DNA from: Sophora flavescens | Taxonomy: Eukaryota; Streptophyta; Magnoliopsida; Fabales; Fabaceae | Assembly: GCA_030762895.1 (NCBI GenBank) | Contig: CM061070.1 | Span: 80,095,291 to 80,159,290 of the forward strand | Direction of reading: 5' to 3' | Length of the DNA stretch: 64,000 nucleotides | Part shown: positions 1-10,699 of the stretch, in pieces | Position numbering within the stretch: the stretch's first letter is position 1 | Layout: each line of letters opens with the position of its first letter | Notes under the pieces: model-generated | The model's input: the letters and a program-made list of their open reading frames with translations, nothing else | Told to the model about the DNA's origin: nothing | Databases searched by the model: none | Translations under genes and position numbers: made by a program

Positions 1-870
1 TGAAAGTCATACTTGATTGGAGCTTGAGAGAGCTTTGAGTACCAATTTCGTGAAGCCTATCTTAAACCATAGAGAGACTTCCTTAAGCGACAAACCATTC
101 TTTCCTTTGGGACTTCATATCCTTGTGGAGCCTGCATATATACTTCTTCATCAAGTTAACAATTGAGAAAGGCATTACTTACATCCATTTGATGTAATTC
201 CCACCCCTTGGCTACTGCTATTGAGAGTAAACATCGAATGGTAATCATTTTTGCTACGGGGGCAAAAGTCTCATTGAAGTCTTCCCCTTCAACTTGAGTA
301 TACCCCTTTGCTACGAGTCTTGCTTTGTATTTTTCTATTTCACCAGAAGCTTTATACTTCAATTTGTATACCCACTTACATCCCACTGCTTTCTTTTGTT
401 TTGGTAACGAAGTTAGTTCCCATGTCTGATTATCTTCTAGTGCTTTCAATTCTTGAGCCATGGCTTCTGTCCATTCCCTTTTCTTAACAGCTTCCTGATA
501 ATAATTTGGTTTCTCTTGATGAGCAATGTTCCTCTTGATGAGCAATAGCTATAAGGAATGCTTTGTGTTTTATAGAAAAATGATCATAATTGACATAGTT
601 TGAAATAGGATAAACCATACCTGAACAGGATGATGAATCAAGTGACCTTGATGTGGGGTTTTTTAGTAGTTGTGTGGCAGTAATAATCCTTGAGATAACT
701 TGGTGGTTGCGGAGTCCTTGGCCCGGATTGATCAATATCAGGTGATGCCACATGAGTCTCCCCCTCATTCTGAACTTCATCCCTTGTATTTTCATTATTA
801 ACATGTTCATCGGGGAGGAAACTTTGTTGTCCTTACTTTTCTTGTGGTGGATTATCCTCTTCCATGGCAT
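1..870 (-). pseudogene. Ty1/copia reverse transcriptase, N-terminal part, broken
   Basis: This is the start of a copia-type reverse transcriptase (RVT_2 family) running off the left edge of the window. The frame from 545 downwards contains EWTEAM, the GCKWVYKLKY block, ARLVAKGYTQ, FAPVAKM and HQMDVSNAFLNC, in the order usual for copia RT. The frame continues to base 1 with SLYGLR-type sequence, but TAA at 156-158 and TAG at 57-59 interrupt it. The linker to the integrase (about 550-870) is in another frame. The shift coincides with a 19-bp tandem duplication (ctcttgatgagcaat at 513-527 and again at 532-546). The YVDD catalytic region lies outside the window. It is inactive as it stands. Confidence 0.88.
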
Positions 871-1666
871 GAGGCAATTGACGGAAAATATTCGTGAAAG
901 GTTCCTCTACTGCATTTTCTGTTTTTGCAGCAAAAGGGAAATTGTCCTCATAAAAGATCACATCCAGAGAGATAAAGAATTCCTTTGTTCTCAAGTTATA
1001 AACCTTCCAACCTTTTTTCCCTTGAGGATAACCCATAAAGATGCAACACTCGGCTCTAGGATCAAATTTAACTCGTTGTTTGGATGAGTTCCTTACATAA
1101 CATAGGCACCCAAATACCTTCAAATGATCATAAGTGGGAACTTCTCCAAACAACTTCTCATAGGGAGTAATGTGTTCATTGGATACAGTGGGAGTTCTAT
1201 TAATGATATGAGTGGCTGCAAGAACACATTCTCCCCGGAACTTTATAGGGAGATTAGCTTGAAATCTTAAGGCTCTTTCTACATTGAAGATATACCTGTG
1301 CTTTCTCTCCACTTGCCCATTTTGTTGAGGTGTTCCTACACAAGAAGTCTCATGTGCAATGCCTTCTTCTTTAAGATATCTTTGAAATGTGGAATTAATG
1401 AATTCAGTGCCATTGTCACTCCGGATCTTCTTTATCCTTGTGTTGAATTGAGTCTTTACCCTGTTGTGATAATTCACCAAATTGTTAATAGTTTCAGTTT
1501 TGTCCCTCATTAGATATACACATGTTCCTCGAGTAAAGTCATCAACAATAGTGAGGAAGTAGTGTGATCCATTGTGCGATGCAGTGTGATATTTTCCCCA
1601 TAAATCACAATGTATAAGATCAAAAGGAAACTCAGCTTTATTATTACTTTGCATAAAAGGTAGTGA
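833..1666 (-). pseudogene. Ty1/copia integrase core, 5' truncated
   Basis: The integrase core of the same copia element lies upstream of the RT on the minus strand. All three catalytic blocks are visible: IVDDFTR (first Asp), IRSDNGTEF (second Asp) and PQQNGQVERKHR (Glu). They are followed by NRTPT, TPYEKLFGEVP and KVFGCLCYV, typical of the copia integrase C-terminal side. The zinc-binding HHCC part and everything 5' of it (gag, protease) are missing, because an LTR beginning at 1667 cuts the frame just upstream of the LPFMQS residues. The core frame itself is open. No copia LTR was recognised in the window, so this is a fragment displaced by the later insertion. Confidence 0.88.
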
Positions 1667-2929
1667 TGTGACTCCGGCAAGTGTACCGGATCGAAGTAAG
1701 TAATAAAAATAAGGTAAATAATTACCGAGATCGAACACAAGGATTGGGATACCAATTCTATCAAATTTATAGGAAATCGCAACAGTTTGACCAAGACAAC
1801 TATCAAGGTTGTTGAGATAACAATATTTATCAAATCAATTCTCAATCAATTATCTAAGACGAGAGTAAACAAACTAGATTCAATTATGGGTTGAGAACTA
1901 ACATACTACCCAAGCGATTAACTTCTTATCCCTAAGTTCAATTTATTTGCCAATCAGGAACCCTAAATTATCCTAACGTCTCTCTCGAGCACGAAAGGAC
2001 ATACATACGCATGCAAATTGCCTATATCTCCGACTCTATCTCTAGCAATGCTCAATCGGTGTTCCTAATCCAAGTCCGAAAGGACGAATCTCCTCTCGGA
2101 CTCATTGCGCTTGACTAGTTAAACACGGACCCTTGTGATTAACTCAATAAAATCATAATTAGGAAACAAGAAATTAAGAGAAGGGAATAAGAAATCACCA
2201 CTTGAATAACTATGCTGTCATGAGCGGCTTCATCGTTTCCTCGGAAAAGAGGAATAGTTCCTTATAGCAATCATAACTAAATCAAAAGAGTAGAAGAAAG
2301 TCATTACAACTGAAATAAACCTAAGAAAAATAGGGGAGACACAGCTCCAAGAGAAACAAGAAAAATAGGTCAAAATTTAAATCCCTAATCTGCTCCAAAA
2401 CAAGCTATTTATAAATTTATGAATCAGCGCCCGCTCGCGGGGAGAACAGTTGCTCGCGAGGCGAGCACTTGATTTTCGCTCCGTTTGGGTTTTGAATGCT
2501 CGCGAGGCGAAGGCTGTCTTGCGGGGCGAGACAGAGAAGTTGCAGAATTCCTGTGTCTGGTTCACGAGGCAAACCCTTGCTCGCGGGACGAGCCTGTATG
2601 TGTGCAATTCCTGCTTAATCTGTAGCTGTGGCTCGTGAGGCGAGCATTATCTCGCGGGGCGAGACACTCTTTTTGGTCTTTAGCTTGTTTTCTTCAAGTT
2701 TTCTTGCTTCCTTAAGCTTCACTTTTAACCTGAAACATAAAAGTAGCATTAGAATCCTTTATTGACTCAAAAAATAACCAAAATATCCTAAAAATTACCT
2801 AAGAGACTCAAAACGTTGCTTAGGGACAAAGGAAGTCAAATTTGGGTAATTAGCGAGGTTAAAGGGCTCAAATGGCATAAAAATCTTAGCCTTTCTAGCT
2901 GTAAAACTAGATAAGCTAGAGGCTTATCA
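1667..2929 (-). mobile_element. LTR of an Athila-like Ty3/gypsy element (3' LTR)
   Basis: On the minus strand this segment starts TGATAAGCC and ends GAGTCACA, so it has TG...CA termini (TGTGACTCC...GCTTATCA on the plus strand). Immediately outside the right end, on the minus strand, lies a purine-rich tract (GTTTGGGGTATTT, preceded by GGGGACAAGG). That resembles the polypurine tract of Athila-type elements, so this is read as the 3' LTR of an element running right to left. It interrupts the copia integrase. No second LTR was found in the window and the 5-bp duplication cannot be confirmed. The family assignment rests on the PPT-like text and the long non-coding 3' region; moderate confidence. 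Confidence 0.6.
2405..2663 (-). promoter_or_regulatory. TATA box and palindrome cluster in the Athila-like LTR
   Basis: A TATA box on the minus strand (TATAAATAG, 2405-2413) is followed upstream (2430-2663) by a GC-rich cluster of short imperfect palindromes in otherwise AT-rich DNA. Units include GCTCGCGAGGCGAGC (2452-2466) and CTCGCGGGGCGAG (2651-2663), with several diverged copies between. Position makes this the U3 promoter region. Confidence 0.6.
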
Positions 2930-3100
2930 AAATACCCCAAACTTAAACATTCCTTGTCCCCAAGCAAACTAAAATAAAAAAGATTCAAGACAAGGTAAGC
3001 TTCATGGACTCAATCAAATTTAACCGAGCTTTCATGCACTTGTTACAATTTCTTTTTCAAATTGATGTCCCCCCTATTATTCATTGTAGTAACCCCCACA

Positions 3101-4035
3101 TAGGGATGGCAATGGGTAGGGTACTATAGTACCCATCCTCATACCCGCGTTTTAAAAAAATACAGGTACTCGAACCCGTACCCGCACGGGTAGCAATTTT
3201 AGTACCATTACCTGTATCATCTGGGTACCTAAGTACCTATACCTGCACCTGTTACCCGTACTTTAACTAAGAAAAAGCAATAAATAACAAAAAGAATATT
3301 ATAACTCAATTAAAATATCACCCAAAGATCTTTAAAATATACTTATGAAATATTATAAACCAAAGTAATAAACTAAATAAAAATATCTAAAACATCTAAA
3401 ACGAGTAAATATCCCAACAAACATTCAAAACAATAATTTCACGAACTTTTGTGAGTTTGGATTTGTCACCTACTTGGTATGAGGCCACTGATTGTTGCTT
3501 GGTTTTTAAGTTATATTGCAGGTACTAATTAAATTTGAGTTTAATTTCTATATACTGTCAGTATAAAAGTTTTTTACACAGATATCTAATAATATTTTCA
3601 TAAATTAGTATCATTGTTATTTTTCTCTCTTCGCTATTAAAATAAAGCCACACATATCAAAATGATATTGGATGTCAGTATAGAACTTTTTACACTGACA
3701 ATACATATTATATTAATCCATTAAGTATTTGTGTGTAATATCCAACTATTTCAAATGGTGGATTTTCTGAATATTTTGATGATCACAATTATTTAATTTA
3801 ATATAGTCTAAAAAATATGGATTTTTTGATTGTGATATCCCTGTATGTAATACATGCGAGAGCTTCGTTGCAAAGTCTCTAACTTATACGCGAAGTGATT
3901 GTGAACCCAATCCCTCTCTTGTTTGCGGGTAATTACTCGTACCCATACTCATATCCATAAAGCGGGTAATTATCCTATCCATCGTGAGTATTTTTTGCAG
4001 GTATCCAGTAGGTAGGGTCTAAATTGTCATTCCTA
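3101..4035. mobile_element. Non-autonomous hAT element (MITE-like)
   Basis: The 935-bp element has terminal inverted repeats TAGGGATGGCAAT (3101-3113) and its imperfect complement ATTGTCATTCCTA (4023-4035). It is flanked by a perfect 8-bp direct repeat CCCCCACA (3093-3100 and 4036-4043), the duplication size of hAT transposons. Subterminal GGGTA/TACCC text is repeated near both ends. No transposase is encoded. It sits inside the Athila-like internal region. Confidence 0.88.
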
Positions 4036-4971
4036 CCCCCACATACATCTATTTTTGAACCAAAGAGAAATTCATCGTTAATGCAATTGTTACTCTAAGC
4101 AGGGGATCTAACATACACATAAAAGGAAGATCATCAATTTCAAACAATTTTCTTCCTCACAAAGGGCATTTAGTATTTCACTCATTCACTCATTTGTCTA
4201 GGTTAGCAAATTTCACTCATTTTCACAATTAAGTGCACTTTCCTTGGATTTGATTTTCATCTCAACAAAGTTCCCACAAAAATATGGATGCATCATCAAA
4301 ATGTCTTTTCAAGGTTGTAATGTGCCCTGACTCAAGGTAGGATATGAAAAGGATCAAGGCTAAGTCCCTAAGATTTATGAGAGCATGAAATTTGCAATTA
4401 CAATTTTTGATCTTACTCTCATTTCTTTTTCTCTTTTTCTCTTTTTCTTACTTTGGATGGTGTGAACACCTAATTTTGTCAAGGTATTTTATCTTTTTAA
4501 TCAATATTTCTAAAAAATATTAAAAAAAATTACCCATGGCTTTTGGCCCAATTACATGATAAAAGACTTAACCCACATTTTTTTGTTGCAAGTTTTGTTG
4601 AGCCCACATCCAAGACCAAGTAAAAAAAAAAATAGAAAATAGAGAAAAGCAAGATTTCTGCTTGATAATAAAAAAAATGACAAATCTGTTGGAAAACATG
4701 TTTTCTTCACTGACTCACTCCACCGTAGCTCTCACAAGGCTCAAGGCTATTAAGCTCCATTTTTGGGCAATTTTCAGAACTTGGAAAAAGCATTTTTGCC
4801 TAGATCAGTGAAATGAAACACAAAAATGGAGTTTGGAAAAAGATTGAAACATATTTTGACCACTGCAACACTCCATTAATCTGTTCTCAAGGTGGAGGTA
4901 GGGTCCATCTTCTTCAATACAAATACAAATAAAAAAATAGAAGCAAGGGGGAGAGGTGAAAGAAAGAAATA

Positions 4972-5463
4972 TGTTCCGTCCAAATACCTCGGATGAGAGA
5001 TACTCGACCGAACTAGGTTTAGTGGGGTGTTTTGGAATGTGCTTGACAGAATTGAGATTCTGCTCCTACGTATCCAAATGGGAATCAAAGCAAAACGTAG
5101 TTCTGAATGAGGGGGTAAGCCCCCTATTTATAGAGATCTCTCAGGATCAAGCTCCGAGATAAGCGGATAAATATTAGGATCAGGTCCTGATTATGCGGAG
5201 AGATATCCGGACCCTGATTATGCGGAGAGATATTATGACTAGCGAGATATTCGGCCCAGTTAGCTGCGGCTGGATAGCTTGGGGCCGAGGTATCTTCGTG
5301 CGTGGCCTGTCATGGAAAAGGGCCGAGTAGTTATCCTCGGGTGTCAGGTGTGCTGACATGTTCTCGGCTTTGGAGGAGTTTGGGCCAAGGCCCATTCGTG
5401 GGGGTAAGCTCGGTTGGTCCCGTGTATAGACGAGTTCTCGGTCTTTTATTCTCGGCCAGTACA
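4972..5463 (-). repeat. Left (3') LTR of the Tat-like element
   Basis: This 492-bp LTR is nearly identical to 12203-12692. A minus-strand TATA box (CTATAAATAG) lies at 5124-5133. Upstream of it lie a near-palindrome ATCAGGTCCTGAT and two copies of ctgattatgcggagagatat. Confidence 0.92.
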
Positions 5464-5741
5464 CAAGCCCCCCGAGCTCCGAGCTTAAATAAGCGAAAGA
5501 GCTGATAAGTATGAAACCGAGCTTATTCTTCGGCTATGCAGGTATCCGCATTCCCAGCTGTCATTTCAATCAAGTCTTCTCTCTCTGTCAGAGAAAGCAA
5601 TCATTCCCCTAATACTTCTGCGGCACGCTTCGGGCAGGAAACCCTAGAGTTCCGCGCCCATTTAATGGGGGGAAAATCAAAAGTCGCGTCCTTTGGGTTG
5701 GACGGGTCGTGGGCCGTTGATCGCGCCCTCACCCGCAACAG

Positions 5742-5750
5742 CTATAAATA
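5742..5750 (+). promoter_or_regulatory. TATA box of the antisense gene
   Basis: CTATAAATA is a consensus plant TATA box on the plus strand, about 150 bp before the ATG at 5900 and followed by a pyrimidine-rich leader. It lies outside the LTR, so the antisense gene appears to have its own promoter. Confidence 0.65.
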
Positions 5751-5899
5751 TCCCCAAGTCTTCCCCTTCTCAACCTACTTCCCTTCACTCTTCAGCTTTG
5801 TCTTTCCAGCCTCTGCGACTATCTTATCTTTCTGCCTCACACTCTTCAGGTACGTCTAGCCTCCTTCCTTCTTTTAAAGTTTATCTTTGAGTTCCGGTC

Positions 5900-7982
5900 A
5901 TGAGTTCGTCTGATTCCACCGAATCAAACACCTCTCCTCTGGTGGAACGGGAGGTTTCCCCCATTGGGGGCTCTCCTTCCGCCTCTCCTATTTCTCCCCA
6001 AGGGCCGAACGTCGGTCAGGTGGGGTCGTCCTCCTTCGGGTCGTCTTCTTCCGGGTCTGGTTCTTCTTCCCCACAAATCTCCCAACCCATCGCGCGCAAA
6101 CGACGCCAGCGGGTTCCAAAAGATCCCGTTCCAGATATTACCCTCCCCGGGTACACTTGGGTCAAGGGCGAAGTTGGCGCTTACCTTTCTAGCTATCAGA
6201 CTTTGGACTCGATCGCTGACCTTCGGTCCCAAATTGCCATTTCGGCCTCTGGGGATGAGTCCGAGTTCATCTGTTCTCCATGCTCGGATACCGAGTATGT
6301 TTTCCTCCGGGCTCGTCCTTCCGAGCCTCCTTTTACGTATATGTACAAAGCACTTGTCTCTCACCTGCGTGTCTCCCTTCCTTTTACCGATTTCGAGTGT
6401 GACGTTCTGAGGACTATGAACGTCGCGCCCACTCAGCTTCACCCTAATAGTTGGACTTTTATGAAAGCCTTTCAAGTTTTGTGTGCATACATCGGGATGG
6501 AGCCTACTACTCCCAAATTTTTGTATTTTTATCAAACAAGGTTTGGCGAGAAAACCGGGTGGATCTCCCTCAACGGTCTAAACCGAAGGGGGTTGATCAG
6601 TTTGTTTAAATCTTCGTACAAGGACTTTAAGGTTGGTTTCTTCCGAGTTCGTCCCTCAGATTCTCACCGTTCTTACTTCTTTGATGAGGATGGGTGTGCT
6701 AAGTTCCCCTTGTATTGGCAATCGTCTCCCACTAAATTCGTCGGTTTCGAATATGAGTCCCTTCCTGCCGAGGAGAAAAGGGATATAGACACCCTAGAGA
6801 AACTTCCTCGGCCTCTCCCTTGCGGACGTCTCCTGAAACTCCCCTTCTCCTCCACCCCAAGGGCCAACCTTAAAAGTAAGTGCTCGGCTTTTTAGTTTTT
6901 TATCTATTTTCTGCATGCGTTGCTGTACTAACAACTCTTTCTTTTTGGCAGTCATTATGGGCAAATTTGACTTCTCCAAGCTGGTAAAGGCTGCTGCGAA
7001 AGAGGGTCAGGGGCCCTCCTCAACCGAGAAGAAGAAAAGACCTCCTCAGGCCAAGACCTCTGCGAAGGGGGCTTCATCATCGGCCCCTCAGAAGAGGAAG
7101 AGGGTGGAGGTTGTAGCTGACACCGAAGATTCTCCACGTCCTCGCCCAAGTTCCCCACACCCAACTACCCAAGAGTCTGGAACTGCAGGGCGAGAACAAC
7201 CACCTCCTGCCCCCACCGAGCTGAAATGGTACAATACTTCTCTGAAGGCAGGGACTTCATCTCTCTGGGGTGAAGACTTCAACCCCTTCCCTTCTTTCGA
7301 CTCAAACTTCTTGAAGCCCGCCGATCTTCGGCTAATTAAGCAGAAGGGGGCCCGATCTAGCATGGAGGCCCTCTCGGTCTACTGCCTTCGGGCTGCCACT
7401 CTGGCTCGTTTCTGTAGCCGAGAGTTAACAGAGACCGAGAGGAAGTCCCAACAGTTGGAATCTGAATTTGCTGCAATTGAGAGGCTGAAGGGGGATCTCT
7501 CCCGGATTTCCTCTAAACGCGAGGAGCTGGCCCGCGGCAACGAACGCCTGACTGCCACCCTTGCCGAGATTAATACTCAGAACTCCGAGCTGGATTCCCG
7601 GGAAAAATCGGCTAAGGAAGGCAAAGCTCGGGTTGAAGAGGACAAGGCTCGTGCCGAGGAAAAGCTCAAAGAGGCTCAGGCTGAGATTGAGCGACTTAAG
7701 GCTGCCCTGGAGGCTGAGACCCAGGCCAAGATGCTGCTCGAGGAGGATGTGAAAGAGGCCACCAGCTGTATTATCATCGAGCATCGAAAAGGTTTTGACA
7801 AGGCCATTGCCCAAGTTGAGGTTTTGGCCCCTGGCGTTGATCTTTCGGGAGCCGATGTAAATAAGGAGGTGGTGAATGGGGAACTTCTCCCCATCATTCC
7901 TGAGGAGGAAGAAGAGGTAGACGTGGTGGGGGATTCTCCCGAGGGTCACCTTGAGGCCGAGGGGAGTCATAGGGGGGAGTAA
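5900..7982 (+). CDS. Antisense retroelement gene: PF04195-like domain plus coiled coil, one intron
   Basis: This is a two-exon gene on the strand opposite to the element's gag-pro. Exon 1 is 5900-6875 and exon 2 is 6952-7982; the intron has GTAAGT at its 5' end and GGCAG at its 3' end, and splicing keeps the frame (phase 1), giving about 668 residues. Residues 1-70 are Ser/Pro-rich with a basic ARKRRQR stretch. Residues about 75-325 match the plant 'putative gypsy-type transposon' domain, with LHPNSWTFMKAFQVLC and FFRVRP as recognisable blocks. Exon 2 has a Lys/Ser/Pro-rich linker and then a long coiled coil (about 500-600) rich in E, K, A and L, ending in an acidic tail. Its function is unknown; members occur as extra ORFs of Tat-type elements. 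No stop or frameshift is seen, in contrast to the gag on the other strand. Confidence 0.8.
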
Positions 7983-8378
7983 CTTAGCTTTTTTGTTTTT
8001 CTTTATCCCCTGTACTGGGCTTGTACCCCTGTAATTTGGCTTTATTTAATGAAAACTGTTACGATTTTGCTGTCTTTCCTTCTTCCTTGTAGCCTCTTGT
8101 TTGGCCGAGATACACTTGTGTTTGGCCCGTTTAAGCAAATCCTCGGTTAGGACCGAGGTAAGCAACCGTCTATGTTAAAAATGGACGGTGATGAAACACA
8201 TGTTTCACGCCTTACGCATGCGTTCACGCATTATACGCTTTGGAAAACTCGCGCATTTACTGCTTCTTGTAGAGTTCCAAGATTTATGCTTTTCGATGTG
8301 TCATTTTCCAATGAATATTCGTTCTTTCCATTCGTCTATTCCCCGCGCGCCATTACTCCTTTCACCGTCCTTTTCTCC

Positions 8379-8537
8379 TTATAAATAGGACTGCTCATTT
8401 GCTTCCCTTCTTCATTCTTCATCCTCTTGATCTACCAAGCTCGTTCTTCTGTGACCCGAGTAATCTTCGCCCTGAATACTTCCCCAATGCCTCCACGGGT
8501 TTACGTTCCTATCTCCCAGTTAACATCCTTTTTTTAG
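8379..8537 (+). promoter_or_regulatory. Second plus-strand TATA box with leader and 16-codon ORF
   Basis: TTATAAATAGG at 8379-8389 is a second good TATA box on the plus strand, followed by a pyrimidine-rich leader and an ATG at 8487. The ORF starting there (MPPRVYVP...) has only 16 codons and stops at 8535-8537. It looks like the promoter and start of a second gene whose body has been lost, or a leader ORF. An inverted repeat begins inside it (8512-8530). Confidence 0.4.
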
Positions 8538-8628
8538 CTCAATAGCTACCAAAAAGGATGTAAGTGGGAGATGGGATCCAGAATTCCTTTCACAATTCAG
8601 TCCTCCAAGAAGGATGTTAACTGGGAGA
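8512..8628. repeat. One left arm with two alternative complementary right arms
   Basis: TCTCCCAGTTAACATCCTT (8512-8530) is perfectly complementary to AAGGATGTTAACTGGGAGA (8610-8628). It is also complementary, with about two differences, to AAGGATGTAAGTGGGAGA (8554-8571). The two hairpins would exclude each other. Confidence 0.7.
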
Positions 8629-9071
8629 ATGGCAGTCTTCGGGCGTCGAGAAAGGGGTAGAGTCCGTCTGCTCCCGGAGCGGGTCGAGCACCTTATCGTC
8701 CAGCTTTCTCAGGGGGAAGTGACTACATCCTCCCTTAAGAGAGAGTCGTGGCATTGGATTGGGGGGGCTGGGTGCCGACTGGACTTGCCCCTGCCCTAAT
8801 TGGGGGGACAACTGGTCTGCCGAGCTGCCCTTATTTTCAATTTCTGCGCTGTGCTCGGTTCCCTTAATGTCTTCACTTGTTTGTACTTTTCAAGAGTCAA
8901 ACTTGGCCTTATTTTTGTTTTACACGGTGTACTCGGTTTCCTTAATAAAATCACGGCTCATATTCAGCCTTTAAATCCGAACTTTCTTTTTTAATTGCCA
9001 TTCGTATTCGATTCACAATTTCGCAGCTCGAACTCGGCCTTAACAACTAGACAACCCGAACTCGGCTAATA

Positions 9072-9736
9072 GGCTCAAACTTGGCCTTAGAAATTTAATT
9101 GGCTCGTACTCGGCCGCCAGACTCAAACTTGGCCTTAGAAATTTAATGGCTCGAACTCGGCCACAAGGCTCAAACTTGGCCTCTAGAATTTAAATGGCTC
9201 GTACTCGGCCTTCAGGCTCAAACTTGGCCTTGGAAATTTAATGGCTCGAACTCGGCCACCAGGCTCAAACTTGGCCTTTAGAATTTAACTGGCTCGTACT
9301 CGGCCTTCAGGCTCAAACTTGGCCTTAGAAATTTAATGGCTCGAACTCGGCCACCAAGCTCGAACTTGGCCTTTAGAAATTTAATGGCTCGAACTCGGCC
9401 ACCAGGCTCAAACTTGGCCTTCAAAATTTAACTGGCTCGTACTCGGCCTTCAGGCTCAAACTTGGCCTTTAGAAATTTAATGGCTCGAACTCGGCCACCA
9501 TGCTCAAACTTGGCCTTCAGAATTTCACTGGCTCGTACTCGGCCTTCAGGCTCAAACTTGGCCTTTGAAATTTAATGGCTCGAACTCGGCCACCAGGCTC
9601 AAACTTGGCCTTTAGAATTTGACTGGCTCGTACTCGGCCTTCAGGCTCAAACTTAGCCTTTGAAATTTAACGGCTCGAACTCGGCCACCAGGCTCAAACT
9701 TGGCCTTTAGACTTTAACTGGCTCGTACTCGACCAT
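9072..9736. repeat. 47-bp tandem repeat array with dimeric order
   Basis: About 13 full units and two partial ones lie head to tail. Each unit is GGCTCG(A/T)ACTCGGCC, then a short linker, then GGCTCAAACTTGGCC, then an A/T tail. A-type (GGCTCGAAC) and T-type (GGCTCGTAC) units alternate, forming a dimer of about 95 bp, except for two A-type units in a row near 9340-9430. Arrays like this are common between pol and the 3' LTR of Tat-type elements. Confidence 0.92.
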
Positions 9737-9901
9737 CAGAATAAGATGCCTGCAGAGTAAATACTTCGGTAAAATAAGGGAACATAAAACAATATTTATA
9801 ATAAATTCTTTTATTGGATGGAGTCCGCGGTGTGCCTCGTTAAAACCTTCTCGGTCAAAACCCTTTTTGGGACAAAATACCGAGGTAGGAAAAAGAGTAC
9901 A

Positions 9902-10516
9902 TCACCTGACTATATACATCAACTGTAGCTTAGTGCACTGATCGGGCTGTGATCCAAGCTGGAACTTCTCCAACTCCTCAATGGGTTGTGGCCGTTGTTC
10001 TTGCATGTCAATTCTCGGGTCTAGTTCAACAGAGCTGACAGAATTTACAGACTTGTCTTTTCTCCTGTCTAGTATTTCTGCAGGCGTAAGTTTGAGCTTG
10101 CTTACACGCAAACTATCAGCATAGCACTGTCTGGCCATTTTCTGATCCGCCCGGATAGCAACTATGTCTCCCGAGTTGGAAGGGAATTTCATCATGAGGT
10201 GGGGAGTAGAGACCACAGCTCCTAGCTCGTTCAAAGATGGTCTTCCGATGAGAATATTGTACGATGTTACTGTGTTTACCAACACGTACCTGACCATGAT
10301 AGTCTTAGACGCTTTGCCATCCCCAAAAGTAGTCAGGAGGTCAATGTATCCTCGGGTGTCCACCTGTTCCCCAGCAAAGTCGACGAGCTTACTGTCGTAT
10401 GGCTGAATAGATTTCTCTGGGATCCCGAGCTTCTGGAATGTCGAATAGTACAAAATATCTGCCGAGCTCCCCTGGTCGACAAGAGTTCTCTTGACCGAGA
10501 AATTAGCCAACCGCAC
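9902..10516 (-). CDS. Retropepsin (aspartic protease) of the Tat-like element
   Basis: This frame of about 204 residues contains the retropepsin active-site block LVDQGSSADILY (residues about 12-23), the PYDSKLVDFAGEQV flap-side region and YNILIGRPSLNELGAV, which closes the fold. This is the order found in Tat-lineage gag-pro polyproteins, where DQG in place of DTG is often seen. It would cleave Gag. On its strand it follows the gag remnant, in a different frame from part of it, and no RT follows; the tandem array begins about 170 bp further on. The first residues shown come from an internal Met, so the true start is inside the gag-pro polyprotein. It may still be translatable, but only as a truncated product. 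Confidence 0.75.
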   Translation of the reverse strand: MRLANFSVKRTLVDQGSSADILYYSTFQKLGIPEKSIQPYDSKLVDFAGEQVDTRGYIDLLTTFGDGKASKTIMVRYVLVNTVTSYNILIGRPSLNELGAVVSTPHLMMKFPSNSGDIVAIRADQKMARQCYADSLRVSKLKLTPAEILDRRKDKSVNSVSSVELDPRIDMQEQRPQPIEELEKFQLGSQPDQCTKLQLMYIVR

Positions 10517-10699
10517 TTGTGATTACCATAGGGTCATCTTGATTAGGATCCACCCCAACAAAGTCTTCGTCGGAAAAGATAATAGGTGGGGAAATCCTCG
10601 GGGGTTTGCTTAGGATCCGAGTTGACGACCCGAATAGCCCGCAGTGCTTTCTCCGAGTTGAACTTGTTGTGCCTCCCCTGCAAACCCACCGAAATAGTG

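Noticed and set aside
5924..6535. A 203-codon minus-strand frame
   Set aside because: It lies opposite exon 1 of the antisense gene, is rich in Arg and Gly as expected of a shadow of that exon, and shows no domain.
7425..7970. A 181-codon minus-strand frame
   Set aside because: It is the Leu-rich mirror of the Glu/Lys-rich coiled coil in exon 2 of the antisense gene.
9072..9736. Regularly spaced repeats that could suggest a CRISPR array
   Set aside because: The units are head to tail with no unique spacers, and the DNA is a plant retroelement.
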